Shown here one piece after another: positions 1 to 11,730 of a stretch of DNA of 64,000 nucleotides (the first letter of the stretch is position 1; each line of letters begins with the position of its first letter). The DNA is taken from assembly GCA_018894105.1 (NCBI GenBank), contig CM032129.1, positions 17,052,968 through 17,116,967 on the forward strand, read 5' to 3'. A program made the position numbers and the translations under genes. The stretch comes from Jacaranda mimosifolia. Taxonomy: Eukaryota > Streptophyta > Magnoliopsida > Lamiales > Bignoniaceae. Below the pieces are notes generated by a model that did not search any database, was not told the origin of the DNA, and was given only the letters and a program-made list of their open reading frames with translations.

Positions 1-1348
1 CTAACCCACTTAAAGGTTTATCACAGCGATAGATAGGTGTAAGAAAGTGCTAGATTAGCAGATCCTCACCTCTGTAGCCTTAGAAAATATAACCACAGTC
101 AGCAATCTACTGGTCAGCGGGACCCAATTCTTCATCACTTAACTAAAAGAGTAATTTACTGTCAAAATCCCCATTCAATCCTAATAATACAATTATACTA
201 TTAATAGTCTAAAACCAATAGTTACTCAATAAATGCGATAATTAGGTTTGATCAGTACTATAGTTATAGAGCGTGCTAATTACGTCAGTATTACAAAAAT
301 ATTTATGGGGTTTACCTCAATTCTGGTTATAGAGATATAATTGGGTCCTTAGTTACCAAATTAACCTCGTAGTATTACACAAAATCAATATTAACAGTCC
401 AATCATCTTAAATAACCCAATTATTTTAATCTTTAGTTAGCTCAATTAACCCAATTATCATATAATAATTCTAAGCTGGGTCCACTAAGCTTTTATATAT
501 ATATATATATCTATGGATGTCTATTTCCACTATTCCATACACATTTTTAACAATTCTTCCAATAATACAAGAATAATAAGAATTTAACAGTACAAAATAA
601 CTTAAACCCAATTTCCTGATCATTATCAAAAATTTCTTATCAAGATGTCAAAACCACAAACCAATTACACCAGCATGATCGTCGCGACGAGGTGAAGATT
701 CTGCCTCAGCTCCGCCGCCGCCGGCCTCCGCTAGAGATATCACCACCACTGCCAAAAGGTGCGCCTCAGCTTACCCAACCCAACGCCCAAGTTAATTTCT
801 ACATCCACCGCCAAATTGATGCTCAATTGGTTGGAAAATACCACTGGCAACCTCAATGCCACCGCATTAATTATTGCTTCGCCAATCACCGCTTCGCGAA
901 ATTGAGGTCACCAACTCGTTTACTGAGCTGAACCTATCAAGACCAATACCTTGGTCACATCCATCAGTCGCCGGAGATGAGCTACTCACCACCACCATCG
1001 TAAGCTCACTATTTGGCTTTAGTTTCTAGCAGCTCATCGGCAATCTCGAGCTGCATGTGGTATCAGAAGTTTCCTAAGGAGATTGGTTGGGTTGGTTTCC
1101 TGTTTTAGGCTTCGCCAAAGGAGTTCACCGAAGAGAGGGAGATGTAGTTGCGGGAGAAAAATGAAGAAAATAGGGAGGGTTTGCTATACAACGAACAACT
1201 TTCTGGAATCCAAATTTGACCCCCAAAACTTCTGCCTAACTTTCAATTGAGTCCTCCAAACGTCAACCCACTTCAATTTCAGTCCCCAACCTTCTTAATA
1301 CCTCACATCCACCCATTCGACCCAAAATATTCTCACTTTGACCCATAA
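1..1348 (-). mobile_element. Ty3/gypsy (Tekay-like) LTR fragment
   Basis: This is part of a long gypsy LTR in reverse orientation, entering from outside the window. Positions 40-250 resemble 2860-3060 of the neighbouring LTR and 12530-12750 of a third LTR (shared phrases such as 'gcagatcctcacct' and 'cacagtcagcaat'). The GC-rich stretch at 690-960 and the pyrimidine-rich stretch at 1190-1340 also match those LTRs. It stops at 1348, where the next element begins with TGTAACGCCCC. The missing right end was not found downstream. A TA microsatellite lies at 494-511. The 79-codon open frame at 692-931 is antisense to the element and probably not a gene. Confidence 0.7.
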
Positions 1349-4300
1349 TGTAACGCCCCATCTCAGGATAACTCCTAAGCTGAGGTGCCACCAATTAAAT
1401 CTTAATCTTAAACTATAAACAAGTGTTAGGCCCAAACAAAAATTTTTCAGAACTTATCAGAGGCAGCAGCAGACTTCGTCTTAAATAGACATTCACAAAA
1501 CACTAAATACATGCCATGGTTCATTCCTTAACACTCAACAAAGCATATGTATACCTTTAGGTTATTGTTGTCAATCCTGACATATCACAACATCTAAAAA
1601 TTGAATCTTAACATTCAAATTATTCCATATATACATTTAAACACCTGATCTATTACAAAATATGTTTATGTCCAAGCCAAATGTTCGAGTTCATCACCTA
1701 TTCCTGTCTCAAAAAAAACAAAATAGTACATAAGAGTATGTCCTAAGGACTTAGTGAGGGAAAAAAATAATAGGATTCAAAGGAAAGCTATTGAGATAAA
1801 ACAATCATTAAATAATTCGGTAACAAGCAAGAATTTTTAATATGAATCAACAATGTATATAGCACGCACGATATCAAATTTAATAGATTTTTGGTCATTC
1901 CAACCTTGTTACTCCTAGATCAATTTATAATTGCTAGTATCGGGCATTGGTATAGCATAAATAAGATTTCCTTATCGCTCCATTGCTCGAGCACTCAACT
2001 CGATGGGGAATAATTTATTTTTATATGGCATGGTCGACCGCATGCCGGATCCCATCACTCATAGTTTGCTATCTCTAGCTCCCTGTAAGTCAGGATCATA
2101 GATGGGTACTAGCCAGAAGATATGTCTTCGTCGGTCTGTTCTACCAGGCCATCTTTCGGACCTAGCCTCAGGCCCAAACCCCCGTGTTGGCCCTTTGGCT
2201 GAAAACTATCCATGGCATCCCATGAGTTGAAAACCGCCTATGTCTTCTCATGGGTTGATAACTGCCCATGTCTTCCCATGGGTTGATAAGATATAATGCC
2301 AACAGATAAGAATTTAACTTGTAAAGCCATAATCATGAATATAACAAGGTATAAATTTGGAAACTTAATATGCACAGTACATTGGCCGACAAGGTTGTTT
2401 AAGGGTTACAAGTAAGTCAACAAAGAAAATAGGGTAGAATATTAGATCAACATGATCTCTTTAACTACAAACACGTTTATAAGAAGCTAGTGATAAGTAC
2501 GGTGTCAGCCGGCAAGGCCGTAGGGTACAAGGGGTGGAAAATCAATAACATAATAAGAGTTATGGATGCCAAAACAAATAGGATTCAAAATCAATAACAA
2601 GCGATAACCCTCACAGGGGTTTATAAAGCAAGAATTGATAAACATAAGGAACTCAAGCAATCATGGATTTCAATGTTTAAGGAATATTACTTTATAGGAA
2701 AATAGGTTTAACAGGCCCTCACAGGGGTGTACATATTAGAAATAGATAACAATCAAAATTTCAAGCAATATACGAATTTCAATAAACACGATATAGTTCG
2801 TACAGAAACAAAAACCCTCACAGGGTTTACCACAACAACATATAGTTATAATCAAGGCCAGAGTGGCAGATCCTCACCTTAGTTGTTTCAGAAAAAGGCA
2901 ATCACAGTCAGCAATATATTGGTCAACAAGACCCACTTCTTCGCCACCTAATGAAAGGAGTATATTCATAGTCAAAATCACCATTCAACTCTAATAGTCT
3001 TCTAAAATTACATCATTAGCATTCTAAAATCACTTACCTATCGATCAACACGATAATTAAGATTCAATAGGTACTCTCGATACAAAATGCTCTAGTCAAG
3101 CCGATTATTTCAAAAATAGCCATGAGGTTTTGTATTGGTTCCAATAATAGCATGCAATCTAGTCCTTAATTACATAATCATTTTCATAATATCATCCTAA
3201 AACCACAATAATAGCTTAATACCTTCATAATTAATCCTAACCAATGCCACTTAGGTCTTAAATCCATGAATTAAAGTTTAATCATTTAATAAACTTATTT
3301 AGTCCAAGTTTGGCATATAACATGACATGTCCGGGTCCACTAACTATACAATACTCCTTGCATGGAAAACATATACATATATATATACACCAATCATACC
3401 ATAATCCTCAATCTTGGCATAATTATAAGGTTCACACAGGAAAAGGGTACAATATACATGAATATTTTCAAGGTCATAACCAAAACCTTAACCCAAGATT
3501 CGATTATCGAAGCTCCGAAGTCTCAAACTGAGAACACAGCCACGATCATCATGATGAGGAGAAAATTCTATCTCCCAGCTCAGTAAACACAATAACAACT
3601 TCAATTTTAGCTTTCTCCACCAGGAAAGCCTCTAATTTTAGTTTTGAAGGCAGCGCAACACCTCTCGTCGCAGCGCACCACCGCGCCTGGTTCTGCTCCA
3701 CCAGTTGCCAGTTCGCAAAATTGAGACTACCAGGTTGTTCACTAAGATGAGCTTGTCAAGACCCATCCCTCGGTCCACCTCCAGAAATTTCCAGAAAGAA
3801 AAACCTACAACCTCTGCCGTGCACCACCTTTGGCTCCATGTTTCATGGTGAACCTACGGTCGTTTAAGTGCAAGCTTGATATTAACATGTTCTTGGAAGT
3901 GAGGTGAAGACGTTGGTTGGCATGGTTTGGTATTTTTTGGGCTTGCCAGAGAAGTCACCAGAGAAAAAGGGGTGTGTGCGCATGCAGGAGAAAATGAAGA
4001 AAAGGGAGAAGAAGATGCTTTTATAAAATCTAAATTTTCAAATTCGAATTTGACCCCCAAACCTTTACCCCATTATTCAATTAAGTCCTCTAGAAAGTTG
4101 CAAAACTTCAATTCGCCTCTAGATTATGTTAGTGCATAATATTAACTCCTTTGACCAAAATAAATTCCATGCAAACCCCCCTAATTAAATGATTTGGTCC
4201 AATCAAGTCTTGCTTAATTGCACTTTAACCGCAAAACTTTCAAAATTTTTAAAATCAAGTCCTTTTCATTTATTTTTCGAGCCCTAGATTCCAATCAACC

Positions 4301-4357
4301 AATACCTTGATTTCTAAATTCTTATTTTTTGAAATATCGAATTTTAGGGGTGTTACA
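1349..4357 (-). mobile_element. 3' LTR of LARD-like gypsy element
   Basis: The LTR is 3.0 kb in reverse orientation, with inverted termini TGTAACGCCCC at 1349 and GGGGTGTTACA ending at 4357. Its first 1.2 kb repeats at 7507-8692 with the same order of landmarks: the 'taaggacttagtgagggaa' block, the 'tagatttttggtcattcc' block and the CCATGGG tandem units. The pair defines one element. Just outside it, 4358-4385 is pyrimidine-rich, giving a purine-rich tract on the minus strand next to the LTR, as expected of a polypurine tract. Lengths of 2.5-4 kb and TGTAAC ends are typical of Tekay/Del chromoviruses. Short open frames at 3310-3586 and 3854-4139 are LTR sequence without recognisable products. 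Confidence 0.85.
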
Positions 4358-7300
4358 ATCCTCACCCCTTAAAAGAATCTGGTCCTCAGATTCTTATCTT
4401 CGATATGAACTTCGATTAACGCTAGGTACATAACATTCTTGTTCCTCGATGCCTCAATCATATGTCAATTTAATACTTAATATATCCTCCATCTTAGATC
4501 TAACAGAGTGAATGCCTTTATGTAAAAGATAGAAAAATCATTGTAGCAATAAACAACTAGCAACATCACAAGTTCACACTTATATGATATTCGCATAAAG
4601 GAGTAGTCAAATTCAAACTTAACATACTAGATTTCATAACTTATCATACATTTCCAAGCAACTAGATACAGATTCGCAAAAACTTAATCACACTAGGAAT
4701 AGACATAACCCATACGCCTACTGTTCCTTAAACTCCATATGGGGTATGAAGCCAAAATATGCAGTGTCAAATTCTCTTCTAACAATCAAAAACTTAGACA
4801 AAACCTTCGGCAAGCTGTATTCCTTTATCATGGTGATATTTATACCTATCATTTACTTATCTCGCCAATCACTGAATAGATAATTTCTTTTCAAATCTAA
4901 AGTGTTTGTCAATCTTAGGTTGACCCAAAGCATATTCACTAGTACATTCACCATCAATAAGAATTTCTCTTCTTCAACTCTTAAATGATATCTCTATTTC
5001 ATTTAAGCAATTAGCATATCAATAATCCTGAACATAAGCAAAATAGGTTGTTCTATGACTTAAGTTTTCCCAAGGTGTATGAGATTATCCTCGTATTTCC
5101 AAATTTCCTTTACAAAACATATATGCATATAGCATTTCCTTAGTTGATCTCATTAATGCACTTATTGATACCAATAAGAAGAACCCCAAGAACTTGTACT
5201 TGACATATTTTCTGGTCGTACTTAATTGTTTGTAACCTGGGTAAAATCATTTTCTTAAATGTTCAAGAGATCATAACCTAAACATATATATAATATAGCT
5301 ATTCCTTAATTCCAAGCAATTCAAAGGTTCTAACATGATCCTTATAAAGCAATCCCAAATCATTATCTTAATTCATAATGTCTTTATTACAAGAAAAGAG
5401 CAATTCTTGACCCACATTCTCCTTGAGTTTCTCATTCAATAATATCATTTCCTTTACTTTGATTCTAAACAAACCCCAAACACGTGCATTTGGTTAAAAT
5501 AGCTTATGAGGAAAAAGGATATCCCAATTTCTCAAACTTGATAAGTCTTATTGAGCTCTTACTATTACTCTACTAATCCTGATCGATGATGCAAAGTCCT
5601 TCCCAAAAGTAAGTACTATCCTCAATTCCTTTATTCATCAAGTTTGCTTAATATTTCAATTTTCTCGTCATTTCTTAATTCACATCCCTATAGTTTACTA
5701 GTCTGACCCTTTTAGTGATTAAAGGAATAAAACTTTAAAAATTTCTCAAGGTTATCCTTAACATGGACTCTGTTGTATTTCCCAGATTATTAACCTCATT
5801 TGCTCATCAAAAGTGTTATAAGGTTCATTCTTCCACTACAATAAGTTTTATACCACCAATCTTTCTGTCTTCAGATCTACTAGCAGGGGAGAAATAAAAC
5901 CTAACATAATCTTCAATTCGTCCCATGAGATTTTCTAATTTAAAGCTTCCTTATCGTAATCTTCGAGTGTTTTAGCTTCATCCATTGATGACCCTCCACT
6001 ATGATTTAGTTGACTGGGGATCACATTTACGTTTGTGAATGTTCTAGTAGTGTCATATCCCATTGCATCACAATTCCTGGCCTTACAGATCGAGCTTGGG
6101 ATCGATTAGCCCATATCGTGCATCTTAGATATTAATAATATCATAGTGGCTACCAAGTAATTCTTGAGAATATTAAGCTATCAATCTACCTATCTGATAT
6201 TTAAAGCATGAGGGGGTAAAACTTACTAAATCTAGTATATCATTGTGATATTCAAATGTTGATCATATTCCACTTACTAAGCTAATTATTTGCTCGTATG
6301 CGTATATGCACACCTTAACCATTTCTTTAATTAGCACACATCATGGTTCTTTAGTTTCCTTTGTCAATGTTAGGGCATGCGCATTCCCATTTCCAGTATT
6401 GGTCCTATTATCCTTTGCACCTTCTATATCTTGAAATTTGGGGACTGCATTCCATGATGACACCGATCTCTATCGTCTATCCACATTTCTATTTTCCACA
6501 ATAATAACATCTTCTTCATCCTTTTTTTTGTTCTTCTAATTCTTACTTAGCTGATTCTTTCGCTCTTATCTATTATTTCCTGTATTCCAAAATTGATTTT
6601 GCTCGTTTCTCCTCAAACCTTTAATACAGTTCCTCGTAACTCTATAGCTGCCAACAACTATTCTCTAGACCACTTATCATTTAAGTCATACCCTACAAAT
6701 TTCTCCAATATTAATCTATCCATATGGCCTTTTAAATCAGTAAATGCAACTCTATTTAGGAAAATCCTCAACTTATAAATCTAAAATCTCATAAAACACG
6801 TTTAAACATGAAATATTTCTCCAAATGTTCACCCTTTCAAAGTTCAAAAAGTCCCGTACTTGACATCCCTAGGTTGCTGGATCATACACTAGTCGTCCTG
6901 AAAATATATCTTTCATCATTGATTATTTCGTTAATTCCTTAATTTTCATCCCTTGGTCCCAAATTCCTATCATCATATTCCCTACCAATATAAACATACT
7001 GTTTAGATTTTAATTATAACACCAAAATTCTTAAACAACACCATCCTTTCCAAGCATTATACGTTCATATGCTTGACATACCAGAAGTAAGAGGTTATTC
7101 ACTTGTTGGCCACCCCAGTTATAACCTTTTACTTCCTTAATGTCAAGCTTTATCCCAAAAATTCATATTCCTATTCAATTCCATGTTCAAGTTCACAATA
7201 AAACCTCATTTTTACTTACCCAAAAACATTCACATTTCAAGAATCATATCCCAACATAACTCAGGTATTTTTTAACTCAAGTATACATATCTAAAGCATT

Positions 7301-7506
7301 TTCAAAATCAAACTTATTCCCCACAATCCGAGAATCATATCCTAGGATCAGATCCTACAATAACTCAAGTTTTCCTTACCTCGAGTGTTTATATCCTAGA
7401 TGATTCCCAATTTAAGTTTAATCTCTAGTAACCTATCAATTCCAATTATAACAATCATTCCCATGTTAACCTAAGTCATCGAAAACATAGGCTCTGATAC
7501 CACATC
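4358..7506 (-). mobile_element. LARD-like internal domain, no intact coding region
   Basis: This 3.1 kb interior lies between a polypurine-type tract at its left end and a primer-binding site at its right end. No gag, protease, RT, RNase H or integrase motif could be recognised in any frame. On the minus strand around 6481-6780 there is a weak coding-like stretch: about 40 sense codons including residues read as FVGYDLNDKW, then stops. This may be the ghost of an ORF. The structure (long LTRs, about 3 kb of non-coding interior, retained PBS and PPT) fits a Large Retrotransposon Derivative, which would rely on an autonomous relative for proteins. An alternative is an ordinary gypsy element so old that its genes have decayed. 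Confidence 0.6.
7490..7502 (-). other. primer-binding site (initiator-Met tRNA type)
   Basis: On the minus strand this reads TGGTATCAGAGCC, the canonical plant PBS complementary to the 3' end of initiator methionine tRNA. It sits 4 bases from the LTR start at 7507, which fixes the element's orientation and identifies the right-hand LTR as the 5' LTR. Confidence 0.9.
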
Positions 7507-8692
7507 TGTAATGCCCTATCTCGGGATAACTCCTAAACTGAGATGCCGCCAATTCAATCTTAAGCTTAAACTATAAACAAGTGTTAGGCCCAAATGAAAT
7601 TTTTTCAGAACTTATCAGAGATAATAGCAAACTTCATCTTAAACAGACCTTGAATAAACACTAAATACATGTCATGGTTCATTCGTCCATACTCAACAAA
7701 GCATATGCATACCTTTAGGTTATCATTGTCAATCTTGACATATCACAACATCTAAAAATCCAATCTTAACATTGAAATTATTCCATATATACATTTAAAC
7801 ACCTTATCTATTACAAAATATGTTTATGTCCAAGCCGGATGTTCGAGTTCATCACCTATTCCTATCTCAGAAAAATCAAAATAGGATAGGAGAGTAAGTC
7901 CTAAGGACTTAGTGAGGGAAAAGAAAATAATAGGATTCAAAAGAAAGCTTTTGATATACAACAATCATTAAATAATTTGGTAACAAGCAAGAATTTTTAA
8001 TATGAATCAATAATGTATATAGCACGCACGATATCAAATTTAATAGATTTTTGGTCATTCCAACCTTGTTACTCCTAGATCAATTTATAATTGCTAGTAC
8101 TTGGCATCGGTATAGCATAAATAAGATTTTCTTATCACTCCATTGCTTGAGCACTCAACTCGACGGGGAATAATTTATTTTTATGTGGCATGGTTGACCG
8201 CATGCCGGATCCCACACTCACAGTTCGCTACCTCCAGCTACCTGTAAGTCAGGATCATAGATGGGTACTAGCTAGAAGATATGTCTCCGTCGGTCCGTTC
8301 CTCCTAGCCATCTTTTGGACCTAGCCTTAGGCCCAAACCCCCATGTTTTCCCTCTGGGTGAAAACCACCCATGGCATCCCATAAGTTGAAAACCGCCCAT
8401 GTCTTCTCATGGGTTGATAACCGCCCATGTCTTTCAATGGGTTGATAAGATATATTGCCAACATATAAGAATTTTACTTGTAAAGCCATAATCATGAATA
8501 TAACAAGGTATAAATCTAGAAAATTAGTATACACAGTACATCGGCCGACAAAGGGTTACAAGTAAGTCAACGAAGAAAATAGGGTAGAATATTAGATCAA
8601 CATGATCTCTTTAACTACAAACATGTTTATAAGAAGCTAGCTATAAGTACGGGGTCAGCCGGCAAGGCCATAGGGTACAAGGGACGGAAAAT
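7507..8692 (-). mobile_element. 5' LTR of LARD-like element, truncated
   Basis: It begins TGTAATGCCCTATCTCGGG beside the PBS and follows the 3' LTR closely from 1349 to about 2558, up to 'acaaggg..ggaaaat'. It then breaks off into unrelated copia leader sequence. About 1.8 kb of the LTR is missing. The phrase 'ataagtacgg' occurs at 8643 and again near 8695, so the junction may have formed through microhomology. The target duplication cannot be tested because this end is lost. Confidence 0.85.
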
Positions 8693-9543
8693 GATAAGTA
8701 CGGAGAAACTAACAATTAAATGCTTATCTCATAAACAAATAATTGAACAAGCATAACACTTATGCAACTAATGGAGATAAACTTTAACAAGATTTAAGGA
8801 GCTTGAAAAATGTCAAACATTATATTGAGAACTTGCACAACACTTGTGCATCCATAACACATAATTTAACATCATTTCTAGTCACCGAAGGAGTCCAAAA
8901 ATTGCACAAAAACTCGCCCAACCCATGACCGGTTGCTGCTGACCGAGGCAAGAAGATGGATGGGCAGTAAGTCTCGGTTACAGCCCTACCAATGTGCACC
9001 AAAGCCGGCAGCAGCCCCTATTTTGGGTCAAAGGCAAGTTAAGCCATTTTTGGCTCAACTTTTGTGCACCAAAAATGCTAGAACTCATTCTATATATTAA
9101 ATCACACATTATGGACCAATTTCCAGATCTAAAACACATTTTAAAACAGGAAATTTAAGTGCTCAATCAAGCTTCAAAAATAAAGTTCAAGTAAGAATCG
9201 TATTCTTCAAAAATCTCCAACAAAACTCCAATCAAATTGGATGCAAAAATGACCAAAATTATTTTGATAAAAAAAAAATTCTATATCACCATATAACATC
9301 GATAAATGCTAAATCAACATTCAACATTTATCTTCTATGAATTGAAACATACTACAACATGAATTAACAATTAAATCACATAAAAGCATGCTTTCAATTC
9401 ATCAAGCAATAGAGCCACAAGCATCATCATCCACACTCCAATCCATGGATTGGATCAAGTATTTGGTGATATTGATCAATTCATCACATGGATCAATCAG
9501 ACAATAATCCAAAACATAGCATGAAAAAGGCTCTGATACCACT
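8693..9543 (-). mobile_element. copia leader fragment with PBS
   Basis: This is the PBS-proximal untranslated leader of a minus-strand copia element. It matches the leaders at about 50720-51563 and 62190-63035 of the two larger copia elements: 'aacaagcataa..ttat', 'ttaacaag.ttta', 'gcacaacacttgtgcatcca', then the GC-rich block at 8920-9015, then the run to the PBS. The PBS is at 9529-9541 (minus-strand TGGTATCAGAGCC). Everything on the gag-pol side has been deleted, and the fragment is fused to the gypsy LTR at 8692. Confidence 0.8.
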
Positions 9544-10160
9544 TGAAGGCTAGAGTAGCAATATGATCCATAAATCAAAACTTTGTAAGCTTAAAAATAA
9601 CTAAGCTACTTGAGCTCCCAAGGATCTAGTCTTGCTATAGATCTGGATTAGGATGAAGAATTACCTCTTGTAGCTCAAAATCAAGGAGAAGATCAACTAT
9701 CTCTCACGAGTCCAGAAACTGTCTGGAACTAGCACAGTGGAAAGATGACAACAAATGCCCAAGCTAAACTGCTCCAAAATTCACGAAATTAAATATGAAA
9801 CATTTCCGCACACAGGAAAATATACTATGAAAAATTGGAGCCAAAAATCCTTCTGGATCATTCCATAAAAATTCTCCAACCGGAAGCTGCTGCAGATGGA
9901 TCTCCAAAACCGAGCAAGTCAATCGCCTTGCCTCTATTGATACGATCCATACACCAAACAATATTCCAATTTCTCCTCACTAGAATATGGAGTTAGAGAG
10001 GAGGAAATGAGGTAGAGGAGGCCAATTTTCAAGTTGGGAGGAAGAAGAAATGCAAAGCTTCAACTCATGATGCAATGCATGGAGAGAGAGATTTTGGAGG
10101 GAATGCAAGAATCTAATTCTCACACTTTTCAGCCATTAATTTCAAATTTTTCATGCTCTC

Positions 10161-10174
10161 TATATCTATAGATA
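10161..10174 (-). promoter_or_regulatory. TATA box of copia LTR
   Basis: The minus strand reads TATCTATAGATATA. Equivalent boxes occur at the same LTR position at 44159-44172, 55559-55572 and, in opposite orientation, 22543-22556. Conservation of position across diverged LTRs supports a Pol II core promoter. No start site can be read directly. Confidence 0.6.
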
Positions 10175-10180
10175 GAGGGT

Positions 10181-10216
10181 GGAAGGTGTGATGCTAGTTG
10201 GCATCGCACACCTTCC
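10181..10216. promoter_or_regulatory. hairpin beside copia TATA box
   Basis: The left arm GGAAGGTGTGATGC (10181-10194), a 6-base loop and the right arm at 10201-10216 pair over 14 bp with a 2-base bulge. It lies about 6 bp upstream of the TATA box in the sense of the LTR. Counterparts are at 22503-22536 and 44179-44202. Confidence 0.6.
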
Positions 10217-11730
10217 TCAAGGAGACCGCCCAAGTGGCATGCCAAGTTGGCAAAATTCAAATTTAAGTCTTACTTGAATTTCAAGTGCATTTCAATTTCA
10301 TTTGGAATCTAATTCCAAATTAATTAAGATGCTAATTTAAATGAACACTTCATTCAAATTTTCCCTTCAAAAATTATTCTTCCCAGTAAATAAATTAAAC
10401 ACTTTAATTTAATTAATTAACCTTTGATTTAACTCTTAAATCAAACAAGCTTAACTCTTTAAGTCAACTTGTCCAATTGATGGTCAATATGGTACCAAAT
10501 AATTAACTCCTTAATTATTGGTCTAATTTAACTCTTAAATTAGTTGATTAATTTAACACTTAAATTAATCAAACCAAAATTGACCGTTAGATTGGAACCT
10601 TGAAAATTGGTCACCAAAGGGTGATTTTTCCAACACTTGAAAAATTACTCTACCAAATTTGGAAGCTATTTGGCTTTTGTGTGTGACCCAATAGGTTCTA
10701 CCATTCATTGGACATGGGCTCACAACTCTTTGTGACTTTTGAATATCTCATATTCATTTTAGTTTAAAACTCATTTTAAACTAATCAATTCAATTCAATT
10801 AATCTCATTAATTGAATAGTACCCAATCTCCATGGTCGATGTCCAACCTCAAGCCCATGGAGCTCAACTAATTGGCCAAAATGAATATTTTGGAGAACCA
10901 TCATAGCTTTACACATACCATGCAAATACGATCCTTCTGTAACTTATCTCCCGAAAGAGGCCTAGGGTAAGATATTTGTCGGCTCCCTAATAGCCTCAAT
11001 ATTATGTCTCTATTCTCAATTTTTGATTTCCTTGTGTGACCTCACCTTTGGAAAAGTCCTTTTCCAAATTGTCACACCACCTTGCGTAAGGATTTCTTGG
11101 GATCAATCATTATAGAACACTTAGGAGATGCACTCGCCTTTCACAAAAGCGAGGAGTCGAATTCCATCTTGGATCTCACAAACCTTTATGCCAAGTAGCT
11201 CATACCCAACCTCAACCCGAAACACCCGCTAAGTGGTCAAGGAAGAGTCAAAGCATGAGGACCGGACACAAGGTTACCATGGATCCTTAGGTCAGAGGAC
11301 TAATAATATATACTAATGTAAGCGGGAGAATTGATCACTACCGACTTGCCACTACGGCTATCTAGTGGATTCTCCAGAGGGTCTTCAGTGCCTTGTTCTC
11401 TAACAAGCACCCGTATCTCATACGATTGCTGATGGAACGGAGCAATGTCCAACTCTTAGATTTATGCATCGTTAGTGCAAGTCTATCCGGATCCTAGATG
11501 CCCCGTCTTGTAAGATCTTATGACTTGGAAGATTTAAGATCACGACCGTGTAAGACTTATTCCATGGTCATCGAACCAAGTCCTGTAGTCATGTGTGATC
11601 TAAGGGCTTCATCCAAATGCAAGTGAAGTAATATAAAGCATAAGACGAAGGTGGTCATATAAAGAATATCATTCAATCAAGATTGTTTTACAAGGCCAAT
11701 CCTATTGGCTTGCTGGGTACTATTCTAACA

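Larger units (their letters stand above)
9544..11730 (-). mobile_element. copia 5' LTR (2.2 kb)
   Basis: It starts TGAAGGC two bases after the PBS and ends CTATTCTAACA at 11730, matching the LTRs at 43544-45718, 51566-53704 and 54948-57142. Shared blocks include the repeated TTAATTTAACTCTTAAATT stretch (10370-10600), 'gtgtgaccca.taggttctacc' and 'gaaagaggcctaggg'. A TATA-like box lies at 10161-10174 and a hairpin at 10181-10216. The bases after it (ccaat) could be one copy of a target duplication, but the other end is deleted. It is diverged from the two large copia elements and closest in its promoter region to the solo LTR at 20976-23202. Confidence 0.88.

Noticed and set aside
692..931. 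79-codon plus-strand ORF
   Set aside because: It is antisense inside an LTR fragment, driven by a GC-rich block, with low-complexity Arg/Pro composition and no family match I know.
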